The position numbers were made by a program, and so were the translations under genes. The notes under the pieces were generated by a model. It made no database searches and had not been told where the DNA came from. It saw only the letters and a list, made by a program, of their open reading frames with translations. A stretch of 64,000 nt of DNA, taken from assembly GCA_037176885.1 (NCBI GenBank), contig JAWWNJ010000282.1, positions 36,941 to 100,940 of the forward strand, in the 5' to 3' direction. The DNA comes from Favolaschia claudopus. Taxonomy: Eukaryota; Basidiomycota; Agaricomycetes; Agaricales; Mycenaceae. The first letter of the stretch is position 1. Each line of letters begins with the position of its first letter. Shown here piece by piece: positions 11,787 to 22,929 of the stretch.

Positions 11787-13190
11787 TGACATTGTGAATA
11801 TACTGTAGTGCTTACACGAAGGGAACGATGAGGGAGACCAAAGAGAGACGTGTTAGAGCAGTGACATGGCAAGACCAGCAATACCAAACAAAGGTCAATG
11901 AACAGCCGCCACCGGCAGTATTCTGCCGAGGACGGCCGAGCGCGCTGACTTCAATTCAACTTCATCCCGACTCGTCCCAGTGAGGCAAGAACGACGTCGG
12001 ACGGTGCCCAGGACAATGTTCAGATGATGTTTATACAATGTGAGTGGAAGAACATCGTTCCTATGTAACGACGACGAAGAATTGATGTCCACAGCTAACA
12101 TCAATTCTTTGCTCCCTTCCGACTTCACGTCGACTTCAACTTGGGTTGGTGGTGTAGAGTATACATACGCTGAACACCAGCCAAGTTTATGCTCATTGCG
12201 GACTTTGGACTGTGCAAACACTCTTGTCAATCGAAAATCCGATCGCCTTGTATTTGGCTAGCTTGTCAAGACCAAATTGATGGGGCATTGTTTACGCCCA
12301 CATGATCTGAATGTGACGTGTCTGTATAAAATGCATATCTTGTTTGTTGTACACGCCAAATCATCTTGTCTTACCGCTACCACCACCCCTCTGTCTCAAT
12401 CGGCACGCATACAGTTCTTGCCAGCCGTAGCCTTTGTGATCAGCCTTCGCGTCAGAACAGCTGGTGCGAGCAGAATATATTAGGGTGGCTAGTCCCATTG
12501 ATGCCTTGATGATTTCATCTTCTTCTCTCACCCCCCGCTTCACTCGCCTCTCAAAAACTCCTTCAACGCACCATTTCATTCTCCTAATCCACTCCCCGTC
12601 TCTACTATGAGCCCTCTTCCTACCTCTCCTTGTCTTTGATCAACAACACCCAAGTCGCTCACTCACTTAGTGAGTTTTCAGTTGTGTTTGGGAGGCCCTG
12701 GAAATGACGCCCATGAATTTTCGACACGTACAGTCACACGCCGCGCGCAGCGTTGGCTGGCGTTACGGCAACGGACACAACGGCAAGGAGAGATGCATCA
12801 AATAAAGATTGATGGCATATTTAAAACTCCGCAAGACCCTGCTGAAGCTCCATCAACTCCCCAGTAGTTTTTGTAAAAGGCCTATGGCAACCTCCACTAC
12901 TTTTTGCAAAAAAAAATCAACAATATGGGCTGCTCTTCCAACACCAATTGTTTGAAGCATCTTTCGTGTCAACCTGCCCGAGCCAGTGTTGCTTGCAGCG
13001 CAGAGATTGAGATAACAATATCATAGTGAATTGTGAGATACCAGGCCAGTTCATCCAGCATCACAGAGGGATCATGGAAATAGACTTCCTTGGCAGCACT
13101 GAGAGCTGCGAGACTGATGATCGGAGAGAGCCGCTTTGTGACAAGCCCAAATCTTTTTACTTGGGATTCTCATTATTTACAGGAAACCCT
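11787..13190. other. No supported gene
   Basis: There are only short overlapping ORFs. A TATA-like TGTATAAAATGC lies at about 12321-12332 without a convincing downstream gene. A poly-A run of nine is near 12909. Confidence 0.4.
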
Positions 13191-13230
13191 GTAATCTCCC
13201 GCTGTACTTTTGGTTACTTAGTCAATTACC
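13191..13230 (+). repeat. Fragment of the gypsy leader repeat (left piece)
   Basis: This 40-bp piece (CTCCCGCTGTACTTTTGG and onward) is nearly identical to 41944-41982 in the 5' part of the gypsy element. It is joined directly to a copia LTR fragment. Confidence 0.65.
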
Positions 13231-13461
13231 TGTGTCACCACTTTGATCCTTTATGATCCTATCATCAATATCTGATCCTACTGATCCTATGTCCCTTGTG
13301 CCCAATTAGGTATTCCCTTTTATCTACCATATGTAGCATTCCTAGCTAGTGCCTTCAGTCCTCAGTTCTCACTGTTGACTTCAGGCAAGTATTTACTTCA
13401 CACTGCAATCTACTAGAGTTCTCACTGTTGACTTCAGACCTCTGTGCTTGCCTGTTCAACA
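13231..13461 (+). mobile_element. 5'-truncated copia LTR fragment
   Basis: It matches the copia LTR at 30.39-30.76 kb from the TTTGATCC repeats to the LTR end CTGTTCAACA. It includes the GATCCTACTGATCCTATG block, CTAGCTAGTGCC and CACTGTTGACTTCAG. The first part of the LTR is missing, as is the TATATATACAG box. It is embedded between two pieces of gypsy leader, so it is a recombined or nested remnant. Confidence 0.75.
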
Positions 13462-13713
13462 CTGCCCGCTGGTCGTCAGACTTCAAAATGAGAAATTCTG
13501 AGTCTAGCGGGGAGGGTCTCCGTGTCAATAGGAAAGTGTCAGCCGGTAGTGGATCGTCAACTGGCAAGAAGCTTTCTGGATGACTTCTCCTGCTGCGAAT
13601 TGTAGTAGTTCTTCCCGCTCAAACATCGATTGAAGCTTGCACAAGTGCTCTGAGGGACGACACGTGCTCCCCCTACCTCAAATACACACACATGTCGTAT
13701 TGGATTAGATTTG
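13462..13713. repeat. Gypsy leader fragment with an inverted segment
   Basis: Bases 13467-13575 are the reverse complement of about 42415-42520 in the gypsy element (AATTCTGAGTCTAGCGGGGA here; TCCCCCGCTAGACTCAGAAT there). Bases 13580-13713 match 42548-42720 in the same orientation, with internal deletions (GAAGCTTGCACAAG, GAGGGACGA, CGTATTGGATTAGATTT). The fragment therefore holds an internal inversion relative to the element at 41-43 kb. Confidence 0.7.
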
Positions 13714-13756
13714 TTGTCTCCAGCTAGCTTGGGTCTTTCTACTCAGGATTTGCGGA

Positions 13757-14330
13757 GTGACTTTGACAAGGCGCATTCCTGCCTTTTCATCCCTGCTCAA
13801 ACCTTTGACGAACTCTACACGAAGGTGCAGAGATTTGTCGGGGCACATGAAGAATAGTGTGCACGTGCTATTGTCCAGGAACCCAACTTCTTCAAAGCAT
13901 CCTGCTGGTGAGGTGCTCTACTATCAGTGTTTTGTAGTCTTTAATTTTGTACCTTAGGCTTTGGTGCATTCAGTGTGCCACCCTTGTCTTGCATCAGAAT
14001 TAGTGTTCCACGGCAATTTAACATACCGGGTAGTGAAGATCCCAGAACAGATACCAACACTTCTGGGCTCTACAATGCCCAGTCAAGATGGGTGCTGTAT
14101 GGCCCCATCCATGTGGCTAATTATGACTGCAACTCGAACATCTTTGTGAGTGAGATCCCTTTTCCGATTCCTCTCTAAGCTTGACATGTGTAGTTTGAGT
14201 TTCTGTTTGAAGACAATCTGCACACTGTTATACTATGTGTGTACCGAGAGATTCGGGCTGGAGAGCAGTTGCTCGTCTCATATGGTTCAATGTGGTATTG
14301 CAGCTCCTGTCCATGCACTACCTAGCTAGT
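13757..14330 (+). pseudogene. SET-domain protein remnant
   Basis: The exon to 14142 encodes SRWVLYGPIHVANYDCNSN, in which NYDCNSN matches the NHxCxPN motif of SET lysine methyltransferases. A short intron (GTGAGTGAG to GTGTAG, about 14143-14193) joins in frame to FEFLFEDNLHTVILCV and YREIRAGEQLLVSYG, the second half of the SET core (GEELxxxY), ending near SSCPC. An upstream segment (FDKAHSCLFIPAQTFDELY at about 13760-13855) fits the same gene but is closed by an in-frame TAG near 13855. The product would methylate a lysine, probably on a histone. The usual His of the NHxC motif is Tyr, the N-terminal half is missing, and LTR debris lies immediately upstream. I infer a decayed copy. Confidence 0.5.
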
Positions 14331-15015
14331 TTCCCAATCAAAGTGAGTCCAAAGCATCGTAGTTCAAGTTGAGTATATAGTTTCTTATCAGAATTGAACT
14401 GACGTAACACCTGGTAGTGCCTGAAGTGCGCACCAACTTTCTTCTTGATTGGAACCTATACAACGACTACAACAGTTATATTTACTGTGGACGATAGGCC
14501 TCTTCTATCCGCAAATCAAGTACAGCCTAACAGGCAACCTACAACAGCGCATGAGTGGGTACAAAATGCGGGCCTCTTACCTGGTTGTACTGCTGGCCGA
14601 TGAGTTGTGTTAAATTGACTGGCACACTGATTTATTTCTCTCGTTCATTTAACAGACCCATTTTGCAGAAGCCCTTATACACACCCGCTTCCGCTCGCGC
14701 GGCCTCGGCGTCGACTCATTTTCTGCTGGTGCAAACATTGGCACAGTGTACCTGGCAACCAATTGAAAGCTGAGGAACATATGTAGTGATCATTTGAGCG
14801 ATGTCGCGTAACACCTCTTCGACTTCCGCACACACACAGAAAAATTCCCCCATTCTAGATATGTTTTTGTACAGAAATTATTGTAGCCGAAGGCCGAGCT
14901 AGTACACCTAAACACGAAAGAATGTGGTCAATTCAATACGATGTCATCCTAATCTGAGAAATAACATACCTTAGAATCAGACTGCAGCCAATGCGTTGAA
15001 TACTCCGTCTCCGTA
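14331..15015. other. No supported gene
   Basis: This is intergenic sequence with short ORFs only. No repeat shared with the rest of the window was noticed. Confidence 0.4.
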
Positions 15016-15132
15016 AATGGGTTTTGCCTCTGATATCTCTCACTCTCATGATATGATCCTATCATCAATATCTAATTCTACTGATCCTATGTCCCTTGTT
15101 CTCTTTATGGTGATCCCCTTGTTCCCAATTAG
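15016..15132 (+). mobile_element. Copia LTR U3 fragment
   Basis: ATGGGTTTTGCCTCTGATAT and the following GATCCTA-type repeats match the first third of the copia LTR at 30.39-30.55 kb. The fragment stops at CCCAATTAGGT and continues directly into a tRNA-like repeat, so the promoter and U5 parts of the LTR are lost. Confidence 0.7.
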
Positions 15133-15244
15133 GTGGAGAGAGGAGGTAGGTTCGACAGAAGGGAGGAACAGATGAGATGTCAAAGTAGAATTCGGGCGAG
15201 GTTGAACCTGGAACTATGGATATCAAAACCACTACACCACAGGT
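15133..15244 (-). repeat. tRNA-derived repeat family B, copy 1
   Basis: About 112 bp similar to 39892-40010. On the minus strand it begins with GTGGTGTAGTGGTTTTGATA, an A-box-like start, then a B-box-like GGTTCAACC, then a tail ending CCTACCTCCTCTCTCC. The B box is mutated compared with the 39.9-kb copy. Confidence 0.6.
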
Positions 15245-16125
15245 TTCAAGCAGTTTCAGAAGTCCATGACAGTCTGACTTGCCCAACATCACCACACCCT
15301 GTTATCTATTTATGCCTCGTGGGTTGACCCCTTCCGTGCCGCCACCGCCACTTGATAAACGAAATTGTATCCAGTCTTTGTCTGAAGGATGTGGATAGGT
15401 GGCATTGTGAGATGTGCTTTGTCGAATGAGCTGAGGTTCAAAATTGACGCATTCAAGTTCCTCAAAATAAGACGTTAGACTTGCCTACGGTTATCTATAG
15501 TATACAAAGAACTCACGTCTCCCTAATCAGCGTCATCTTACTTCTCCTACCATCTCACCCAAGCTACTATGAAGCCAAAGGCCAATCAAGCCTGTTGTGA
15601 TGTCAACACCATCCACCAGAGGGCTTTTTGAGTCATTTCACTGTCTATTGCCCAGAAATACCCAAATTAGTGAGGTGGGTGCTGGCCAGCATTGTCTTAA
15701 ATAAGCCAGGGGTCTATAGAGGTAGATTCCCTTTGCGAACCTGATTCCCTGTCCAGTATGAGATGGGAAACTGGGAGGGAGGGAAGCCATGGTCGATCAT
15801 TGTGGTCATGTCTGTTGAGCGCTTTAGGTCATTGTTGAGGATTGCTTTACAGAACGTAGAAAGTGTGCACATGTTAATACTGATATAATAGTATACAGCC
15901 TAAAAGGGCAGAAGACCTACATTACGACTGGATGTGTCTTTAGTTCTAGGCAAATTCCGCAATAGAAGGTGCGCGTTTGATTGGCTAGTACAAAATCGGC
16001 CATGAACAGTGCTGCATCTGAGATTATTCTCCTTGAGCCGTGAACGTTCACAGCTAGGTGCCGCCTGAGCACTGCACTGCTCAGTGGCCTGTGTGATGTT
16101 GGGAAAATGACTGAAGGACGTCATG
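15245..16125. other. No supported gene
   Basis: ORFs are short and unconvincing on both strands. Confidence 0.4.
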
Positions 16126-16200
16126 TGAAATGCTCTGACCCGAATGTATCCAACTGAGCCATTCTGCCGATAGTGCAAATGGGACTAAACCCCAGACTTC
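16126..16200 (-). repeat. tRNA-derived repeat family C, shortened copy
   Basis: It is similar to the repeat at 39.11-39.22 kb in the same orientation (CCAACTGAGCCATTCTGCC here; CCAACTGAGCTATTCTGCC there). The A-box half is kept, but the part that would hold the B box is missing. About 30 bp beyond the tRNA-like 5' end (GGGACTAAACCCCAGACTTC) are also shared. Confidence 0.55.
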
Positions 16201-19200
16201 AATGCCGCTGCTCGTGCTTTGAGAGTATTGTTGCACTTAACAGATGAACTGCTCATCTTGTTCTTCCTTCTCGCCTATTTCGTGTGCCTGGCCAAAAGTC
16301 GAATTTGAAACCCAGTGGGGGCTCTGCAGGCCACACTAGGTGGCTTGACCTATCACTAGTAGTATTCTTCTTCATTGCTTTTGAGCAAAACTGTGTTGTT
16401 CTGTGACTGTGAAAGTAGTTGATGTTGTGGTCGAGGATAAGAGAGAGATTGTGTTGATTGTGTTCACACGCTAATTAAGAGATTAATAATCAGTAGATCT
16501 TAATTACTTGCCATTTGATCATTCAGGTCTGGGCACTTAGTGAGCCTCTTGAAAACGAAATGCATTCAAGACGCTTCCACGGAGGAAATCAGACTCATAC
16601 GCACCAGGGTCACACTCTACTACATATTGCACCCCTCCACCGCGACTCCAGTGGCAAATTGAGGCGAATTTCAAGTCATATTGTGGTTTCTCGACTTTTA
16701 AAAGTTTGGTCTTGAATGTAAAGGTGCTTGGGCCGGGGGAAGAAGCTCAATTGTCTATTTGAGACTTTCCAAACGAGAATATACTCTCCACCTTCGCCCC
16801 TAACTGCCCTTCGCTCATTCAGACTCCATCGCACCGTCGCTGGCGCTGTGCTCCAGCTCATCCACGCACTCCGTATACGAGAAAGTTCCTCCACCCTCGC
16901 AAAATGTCCACCTCGCCGCCGTCGCGACGCAAACAAACGCAAACACAGGCAGCAAGGCATTCCTTTTTTGTCGACAGTTTCGTATGAAACGAGAAAAAAA
17001 AAAATGAGAAAGTTGACGCGAGGCTGGGAGGCCCGGTCTAAACCCAAGCCCTGGGGGAGGCTCGGTTCTGTGCCCTGGGAGGGCGCGGATTAGTACAAAT
17101 CCCTGGCCTTGGGAGAGGCCTGGGACCAGGTGCTGGGGCCCACCGGGGTAGAAAAGGTAAGGTGGAAAATGAAGATGGTGTCCGAGTCAAAGTCATGATT
17201 GCTTGTCCTTGTTTGCCAACACCTTCTTGCACTGCCAAAGCCCTTCCTCGGGCTCTCTTTTACCAATCTTTTACTTATCTTTTTGTTTTGCGCCAGGCGA
17301 CACACCTTCCTCATGCCAGCAACGGATCGGCAAAAACATTGCCAACAGAAATTCATACAGCAGTTTTCCCTGACTGTCCCACCGGCTCCAAAAAATGTTT
17401 CGCACCAAATCCGCTCATAGGTGCGTCGCCCGGCGCTGGATCTGGAAAGCACTAGAGGGCTTCAAGAATTAACAGAGAGTACTTGAATACTTTGAATCCT
17501 TTACCCGCTTTGCTTTCTGCTGAGAAGGAAAGAGAGGATTTGTTTCGGCGAGTTAATATTGAATGGGGCCAAAACCCTGAGGAAGTCTCAAAAGCCCTCT
17601 GCCCCATGAGTACGCTTGCTTGTTTTTACACCTTCATTTGTTGTGAAACCGACGCCTCCATGTGCATGCAAACACAATCTGTACTACATTGTGCGTTACA
17701 ATCAGTTAGCCACCGCTTTGCACATACTAACATATTCCAGGACTGTCTTATCTAACTCGATTGTTTCGTTTTTACGGTATTATGACATTGGATGCTAATT
17801 TAAATTATGTCAGGTCCATTTTGCCGTGTGGTGGTAAAACCCCTGCATATCATGCTGGAGAGGCAGAAGCAGAGCCGGGTGCAGAAGCGGGCAAGCCAAC
17901 ATAAGCAAGATGCTGTTAGGAGGGCGAAGGAGTACGAACGGCAGGCCAAGAAAATGTTGGCCAGGGCAGGCAGGAAGATGAATGGTGTGCTGAGATTGTA
18001 TGAACGAGAGGATGGCTTTGCTTAGTTTTGAACATGTCTCGAAATCGATGAAAAGGTAAGTCAGTCGTATTGGCCTTTATTAATATTTACATCAGTGGTA
18101 CTGTATTTATTTTGCCCAATTCAACGTGTCTACCAGCGAGCCTCTCATCTCAATCCCTGCCCATTTTCTTCCACTTCAAAATTCATTCCAAACTATATAT
18201 TGACTTACAATACTGAGCCGCCTTTTTCTTGTGGGTTAGCTGTCGGCTCTCTGGGTGCCCTGGTCTCGTGCTCGGAGGCGACACAGGAAAAGCAGCCAAC
18301 CTCTGTCAACGCATTAAAGTCGTGGGGCTTAGTTCCGAAAGATTTGAAGGAGCTGTGTACAACATCAGCATATTGCACGGAGTTTTTGCTCGGTTTTTTG
18401 GCGAGAACCGAATGCTTTCTTTGAATTCTGGGGAGTGACCTGTAGGACAGTCCAACAGAGGTATGGCTGTTACTGTTGTCGAAGTGACTCTTGGCTTGCA
18501 GTCGCTACTGGGAACGCAATGTTCAGATTGTCCCACATCATTGAAATTTTGACTGGTAGAATCAGCATTCAGAGCAGCTCGACGCTCTGGGATTAGTCGC
18601 ACTTCCAGGCATCAAGGATCCGCTGTGGAAACTACGTCAATTGTGAAGTGTTGGATCCACGTACCAGGGAAAACAGTGCAAGACGTTAAACCAATCCATT
18701 TGAGGAGGCTGTTGCATTGAAAAGTGGGGTCCGCATTTTTGTTTATGGTTTCAATATGATCGTTATATTTAACGTTATTTTTAACCCTAAAAACAGAATT
18801 CACAACCGTTGGGGCGAAGTCTGAGCCTGTGTATGCTCTGATACTGCGAAAAATTTGTCTATTTTCTCATCTGAGTCGCACAGCAAAAGGAAAACCTGCT
18901 CAAAAACCCTAAAGGATAACTGAGATTTCATTCAGAATCTAGAAGAAGATATCAGTGGCGTGAATATGTTGGAGGACGAGGACATTTCCAACGCTATGCT
19001 TAAAGTGGGAGAGACTTTTGGTGAAGATGATGACAACGATTTGTATTGTTGAACGTGGTGTTTGGTGTGGTTTGGTACAGACGATGTCACTTTCCTTATT
19101 CGTACATTGTCACGTATTTAGGCACTTTGTGACAATGTGACTGGGCTTTTCGCCTCCCATCTGGTGCTCTATTTCGGCTTCCATCTAGTATACACCTTCC

Positions 19201-20489
19201 AACATGTATAGCGATGATTTGCACGACGACGATCTTGATCTATATGACAACAAGCTGGATGGTTGCGATTTTGAGCATGCGCCATCAGCTAAAGAACTCG
19301 ACAATCTGGCTGCAATCACCTAGGATCCACGACCCCTATATCCCATTTGTCTAACCCCAACTCAAATCGCCACAGCGAAACCTTTGTCCTAAAAACCAAT
19401 GCATTCACCTCAGAGCTTGACCGCCACGGTTGTCTTGTGGCAGCCTTCACTGAAATCAATTGCACTCGCCGCTTCCATACTTTTATGGAAGCATTCCTAT
19501 TTGCACACGCTGATGGATGTGGTCCTGGTAACGCCCAGCCTGTTTGCCGTTCAGTATAGGATACTGGTACACCCTTGTGTGTTATCACCAGACGGCACTT
19601 AATAATCCTCAACAGCCGTATAAATTTTCTTGTTTTATGTTTAGTCAACACATCCTTTGATTTGGTTCACGGCACACTGATGCTCGCTCTGAAATGGCCA
19701 CCTGCTGGATTCAAACGACTGCGATTTTGGCTCATTCCCACCCTTTTGCGGCCCCCGCGACCCCAAACACGTCATCTTTACGTGTCCAACTCCTTCAACA
19801 TCATCCACCGTTATTTCCAGGCGTTTGGCGCACTTTGATCTGGTGGGATCGACGAAACCGCTTGGCCGCCACCACTTATACCGGCAATTCCGCACCTTCC
19901 AGAGCCGCAAACGAGTCAGCCCCACCTTCCTCCATCCCTCACCTCCGTCCACTGTTGTTTTCGCGGCATCAACGTGTCTCAGTCACCATGTGATACGGCA
20001 TATATATTTTGACTACTAGTTACGCGGCTGTGGCCTTTACTTTACTCTGATTCATTTACTAATATTGATTACTCATCTCAGTTGTACATAGAGAAGATTA
20101 CCTCATAGATATAAATCTATCTTGCTTTACATTCTACTATGATATGAAAAGGGATCTTATACGGCGAACCACCGATACGCGTTAGACCCCCTGCTTGACT
20201 GAGCATCCGTACAACTGCTCCCTCAACTCCAGGTTATCGGAGCCTGACCGAGGGTCACACGATCCCTCTCCGAAGGGTTACAACGGCTGACGACTAACGA
20301 CAACCAACCGCCAGCGCTCTCAAAGCGCTGGCTCCTTCCAACCCTACTCTCAAGAGCCACAAATGTCGACTCGCATCACACACTGACATCGCCGCCTCCA
20401 CTTAAATGCATTTTCCTGTATTTCGCGCTCCGCATTGCTTGAATCCCCCCAGGCGTCTCATCTCTATCTCTCACCCCAGTCTCGCATCA
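16201..20489. other. Long region without a supported gene
   Basis: Several ORFs of 60-120 codons occur but overlap on opposite strands. Examples are 16676-17047 minus against 16728-17093 plus. A Lys/Arg-rich ORF (17807-18025, plus; ERQKQSRVQKRASQHKQDA) and a short acidic one (19207-19320; MYSDDLHDDDLDLYDNK) look slightly more protein-like but have no recognised domain. GC-rich DNA with repeated CCTGGG lies at 17.03-17.15 kb. A perfect 9-bp hairpin (GCCAGCGCT / AGCGCTGGC, 5-nt loop) is at 20310-20332. Confidence 0.35.
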
Positions 20490-20495
20490 TTTTTG

Positions 20496-22923
20496 TATGG
20501 CGGTCCGGATGCACATTTAATAAATGCCGCAATATATGCCGTTTTTCGACTGTTCCGCAATATAAATAGAGCTTTTGCCGGAATTGCCGCATAATATGTC
20601 AGTGATAATCAGTGCGTTTATCTTGCGGCAAATTCGGTGATTCCCGCAACACAACACAAAGTTGAACATTGCCGCAACATAAAGTCGCGAAAGTCCAAGT
20701 GCCGCAACATATAGGTCAAAATTTGAATTTTGCTTAAAACTCTCGTGATTGCATTCTAGTGTGATTCTGACGCTCCTGCATCAATCCGTTGAGCTCGGTT
20801 CGCTCGGAATCAGCCTCTGATGAACAGTTTTGGAATTCAAGTCGGACCAGGCATCGAAGCTGCCTATACTGGAATTCGGGACGGTCAATTCTCCCCCTTC
20901 TCGGGCTTTCAACCTCAAGCGGCTCAAAACTCGCCTCGGGTCGAATGAAGCTCCTTTCAGCGTCTCCAAAGCCCTGGATTCAAACCAGTATGTGAGTTGC
21001 ACATCAAAGATGAGCTCTGTGCGAGTGATATTGGGTCGCCATATCGTCCTCCAAAGGTTTACTGCCCAAAATCTGACCATATCCTCAACTATGAGCCTTA
21101 CACTCCAAGCTCCGGTTTGCCATTGGCCGTGTGTGAAAAATATTCAACCGCTGTAGGCCCGGCCTTCGAAGCCTTGCCAAGCTGAATCCACTGAAAAATG
21201 ACCTCCAAGAAACATCTATCTCTATTCATAGCTGCACTTATCTCTATCCTGAGCTTTTGTCCTCCGAGTCGGCTTCGCTCATTTACTTGGTAATCAGAAC
21301 TCACAACTACAATGTTTGAGTTTACGGCCTTCCTGCATTCAGGATTTTGACTGAGAGGACCATAAACCAGTCTCCGATAGCCAACCAGGTTTATTCGAGC
21401 ATTGAAGCTCAAAATCCGACCCCCGAAGGCCAGGGCAACTAATTTTCCCGCTCTTACGACTTCAAGCGACTCATGTCTCGCCTTAAGCCTGAAGCAAATT
21501 ATTCAACTCTTTCAAAAGCCCTCAATTCAAATTGGTATGTGAGTTCTCCATCGAACATTAGCTTATTGTCTCCTGAAAGGTTTATTTAATCCCCTTGAAA
21601 GCTCAGCATCTACTCAAGTGTCAGCCCTAATTCTGAGCTCAAATTTGTCACGGCTATTACAGTCTGGTTCTAGAAGCCTCTTAACCTATTCAAATCCTGG
21701 GACCCAATGATCCCACTCCCTTGTAGTTTACAGTCTTACCAGGTAGATTCAATCCATTGAGCTTGTCTCACTTGCTTGGTGATCAGACTGACCCTAACCT
21801 CTCTGTTCACTCTTGTAATTATTATTGAAACACCTCTCACTCTTCCCTCTCCAAGCTTCACCCATTTGGCTCCACCGGCGTGGTCGGCGCAAGCGACTTG
21901 AACCGTGGGAATTGCTTGTGATCGCATCATTATGAGCCAGTTCAGTTTTCGACGAGTTGGTACTCTCTCCCGTACATGGGCCAAGTAGGAATAAGTCACA
22001 GCGACCATATAGGTATAGTATAAGCTACTCTGACAGCTCATCCCAGCTAATTACAACAAAGCCTCGTGGAGTTGTTGCTTGATTTTTCATGCAGATGAAA
22101 ATCTAATAATCTATAGGTCGAAATCTCGACTCCATGCGGACTTATGATATTCGTTGCCTCACTACGGTCATACGGTAATCTTTCAAGCAATGGGACTCTC
22201 GTGTCCCGCCAAAGCACCTCCTGTGCTTCAACTTTCATTGGCTGCTCCTCAATTCCGACAACTCCGGTACCTGGGTCGGATTCAGACGGAATGAAGCTCA
22301 AGCCGACTACTAGTCGCACCTGGGTATTATGGGACAACCACTGGACCCCTGGTCACACTAATACTCTTGGGCATGCAATATATATACTGCCACAAAGCCC
22401 TCGACGGCTGTAGACCAGACGACCTATCTGTGCCCTGAACCGTGATTTTCAAACTGTCTGGATCTTCTAGCAGCTTGAATCAAAGCAAAATCCTTTGAAG
22501 AGGCTCGCAGGTCAGCTAACACACACGATAGGCAGTGATTGAACGTAGCTATAAGGAATCAGGCTGAATCAACACAGTTGAAACGAAAAGCAGCCTTCCT
22601 CTAACGCTTGAGCGTCACTGTCGTGCATACGTGCGCCATACAGTCATACTTATCGTCCCTACGCTCCCTTTGATGCTAAAATAGTCTTTGATCTTGAAAT
22701 GTTGCGGGATTTTCTTTTTTTTTTTTGAAGTTTGTATCTTGCGGGATTTGCGACTCCGCAACTTTGTGTTGCGGGATTTCAACCGAAATGCCGCAAGATA
22801 AACGAGGTGATTATCTCTCGTGAATGTTGCGGCATTTCTATCAAAAATCATGGTTACGTTGCGCATCGGCCGAAAATTGATAAATGTTGCGGCATTTATT
22901 AAAAGTGCATCCGGACCGCCATA
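20496..22923. mobile_element. Non-autonomous TIR DNA element, 2.43 kb
   Basis: The terminal inverted repeats start TATGGCGGTCCGGATGCAC at 20496 and end with its complement at 22923. Imperfect pairing extends inward for roughly 200 bp. The flanks are TTTTTG on both sides (20490-20495 and 22924-22929), a possible 6-bp target duplication. Each end holds about seven or eight copies of a TTGCGGCAT/TTGCGGGAT-like motif in both orientations, probably transposase binding sites. The interior has no transposase-like ORF. A 6-bp duplication does not settle the superfamily, and Dada-like or another cut-and-paste group is possible. The duplication is low in complexity, so it is weaker evidence than the inverted repeats. 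Confidence 0.8.
20780..22000. repeat. Diverged tandem units in the core of the TIR element
   Basis: Related blocks recur about every 0.5 kb. ATCAATCCGTTGAGCTCGGT near 20781, GGCTTCGCTCATTTACTTGG near 21277 and TCAATCCATTGAGCTTGTCT near 21747 are variants of one start. CAAGCGGCTC..AAAACTCGCC near 20918 and CAAGCGACTC..TGTCTCGCC near 21463 are variants of one middle, each followed by ATTCAAA..(G)TATGTGAGTT. The core is therefore an old two- to three-unit tandem duplication. What it encodes, if anything, is unknown. Confidence 0.5.
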
Positions 22924-22929
22924 TTTTTG

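Noticed and set aside
16676..17093. Overlapping 120-codon ORFs on both strands
   Set aside because: Neither has a recognisable motif. Mutual overlap and biased composition suggest chance open frames.
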